From JAPLDB01 sp038206355 (GTDB lineage: Bacteria; Bacteroidota; Bacteroidia; AKYH767-A; 2013-40CM-41-45): a DNA stretch of 64,000 nucleotides. The position numbers and the translations under genes were made by a program. The DNA lies in assembly GCA_038206355.1 (NCBI GenBank), contig JBBRAY010000004.1, positions 62,001-126,000 on the forward strand, in the 5' to 3' direction. The notes under the pieces were generated by a model. It was not told where the DNA came from and made no database searches. It saw only the letters and a program-made list of their open reading frames with translations. Of this stretch, positions 63,714 to 64,000 are shown one piece after another. The stretch's first letter is position 1. The number at the start of each line of letters is the position of its first letter.

Positions 63714-64000
63714 GGGCTATGTGTTTCTTTATTGAAATTTATTAGCAAGACTATGATTTCAGAAGCCGCCAGGGTCGTCGCACTGAAATCATTAAGTCGA
63801 CCTAATCCCGAAGTCAAGGTACTTCAGCCTTGCTCCGCCGAAGCTTCGCGAAGGCGATGGTTCTGGTTAATACCCCTCAGCTCTTCTGCGGAAACAAATA
63901 TTCATATTGATACCTCGCAGTTTGTTTCGGAGTTATTCATTGACCGACGACCTGCCTGACGGCCGGCAATTTACTATTCCACTTCATACTTTGTTATCTT
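63714..64000. other. Right-edge region without a supported gene
   Basis: A plus-strand frame at 63732-63959 has no family features and unlike codon use, so it is not called. Short palindromic pieces occur (CTTCGCGAAG at about 63845). The string GGTTAATACCCCTCAG near 63873 loosely resembles, as an inverse, the gap at 14841-14855. A gene may begin beyond 64000. Confidence 0.35.

Noticed and set aside
63732..63959. 75-residue plus-strand frame at the right edge
   Set aside because: It covers palindromic, repeat-like DNA and has no protein-like features; the GC and codon use differ from neighbouring genes.

Overview
The window looks like a chromosomal segment of an uncultured member of the Bacteroidota (Chitinophagales/Sphingobacteriales-like). 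Three things point there. Seven secreted proteins end in type IX secretion (T9SS) type A sorting domains. Several promoters fit the TTTG-N19-TAnnTTTG pattern and start codons mostly lack Shine-Dalgarno sites. Many families are typical of the phylum: a Tricorn-like protease, DUF5686, DUF5916, DUF3109, ASPIC/UnbV with FG-GAP repeats, a hemC-hemD fusion, and small YtxH/holin-III/Lmo0937 membrane proteins. No rRNA, tRNA, CRISPR array, integrase, transposase or phage module was found.

Layout. 1-4263 (minus strand): MlaF/MlaE-type lipid ABC transporter, Dps, and a block of small membrane stress proteins that includes a shortened AI-2E-type permease. 4455-10070 (plus): Tricorn-like protease, a frameshifted small gene, and an FG-GAP/ASPIC T9SS cargo. 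10168-14741 (minus): heme block hemA, four-helix-bundle gene, hemC-hemD fusion, hemB, with a family of AT-rich intergenic repeats behind the stop codons. 14892-16709: pssA, purS and lptB. 16755-29837 (minus): a DUF5686 outer-membrane protein, two tandem beta-propeller T9SS cargos, a secreted alpha/beta hydrolase and a TonB-dependent receptor. 30174-34148 (plus): a lipoprotein and an ABCG-like half transporter with an extra N-terminal domain. 34197-45731 (minus): a TPR adenylate cyclase, a 2389-residue modular surface protease, and a TPR histidine kinase. 45979-61551: glyS, a Rieske lipoprotein, an NtrY-like kinase, a small conserved protein, a 3'-5' exonuclease, a DUF5916 protein, a large Ig/PKD-repeat T9SS cargo, DUF3109 and asd. 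61563-63713: a further T9SS cargo. The last 287 bases hold no gene I can support.

The genes mix housekeeping (heme, phospholipid, purine, lysine/threonine precursors, glycyl-tRNA, LPS export) with a large investment in outer-membrane and secreted proteins. The T9SS machinery itself is not in this window. The most unusual material is: the 2389-residue protease with tandem NGSRGIA heptapeptides inside an MBG-like region and a non-canonical catalytic triad; the intergenic repeat families, one of which has been absorbed into a signal-peptide region; a probable in-frame insertion in hemB; the internally shortened AI-2E permease; and a frameshifted membrane-anchored small gene. I did not find a convincing defence, secondary-metabolite or mobile system.
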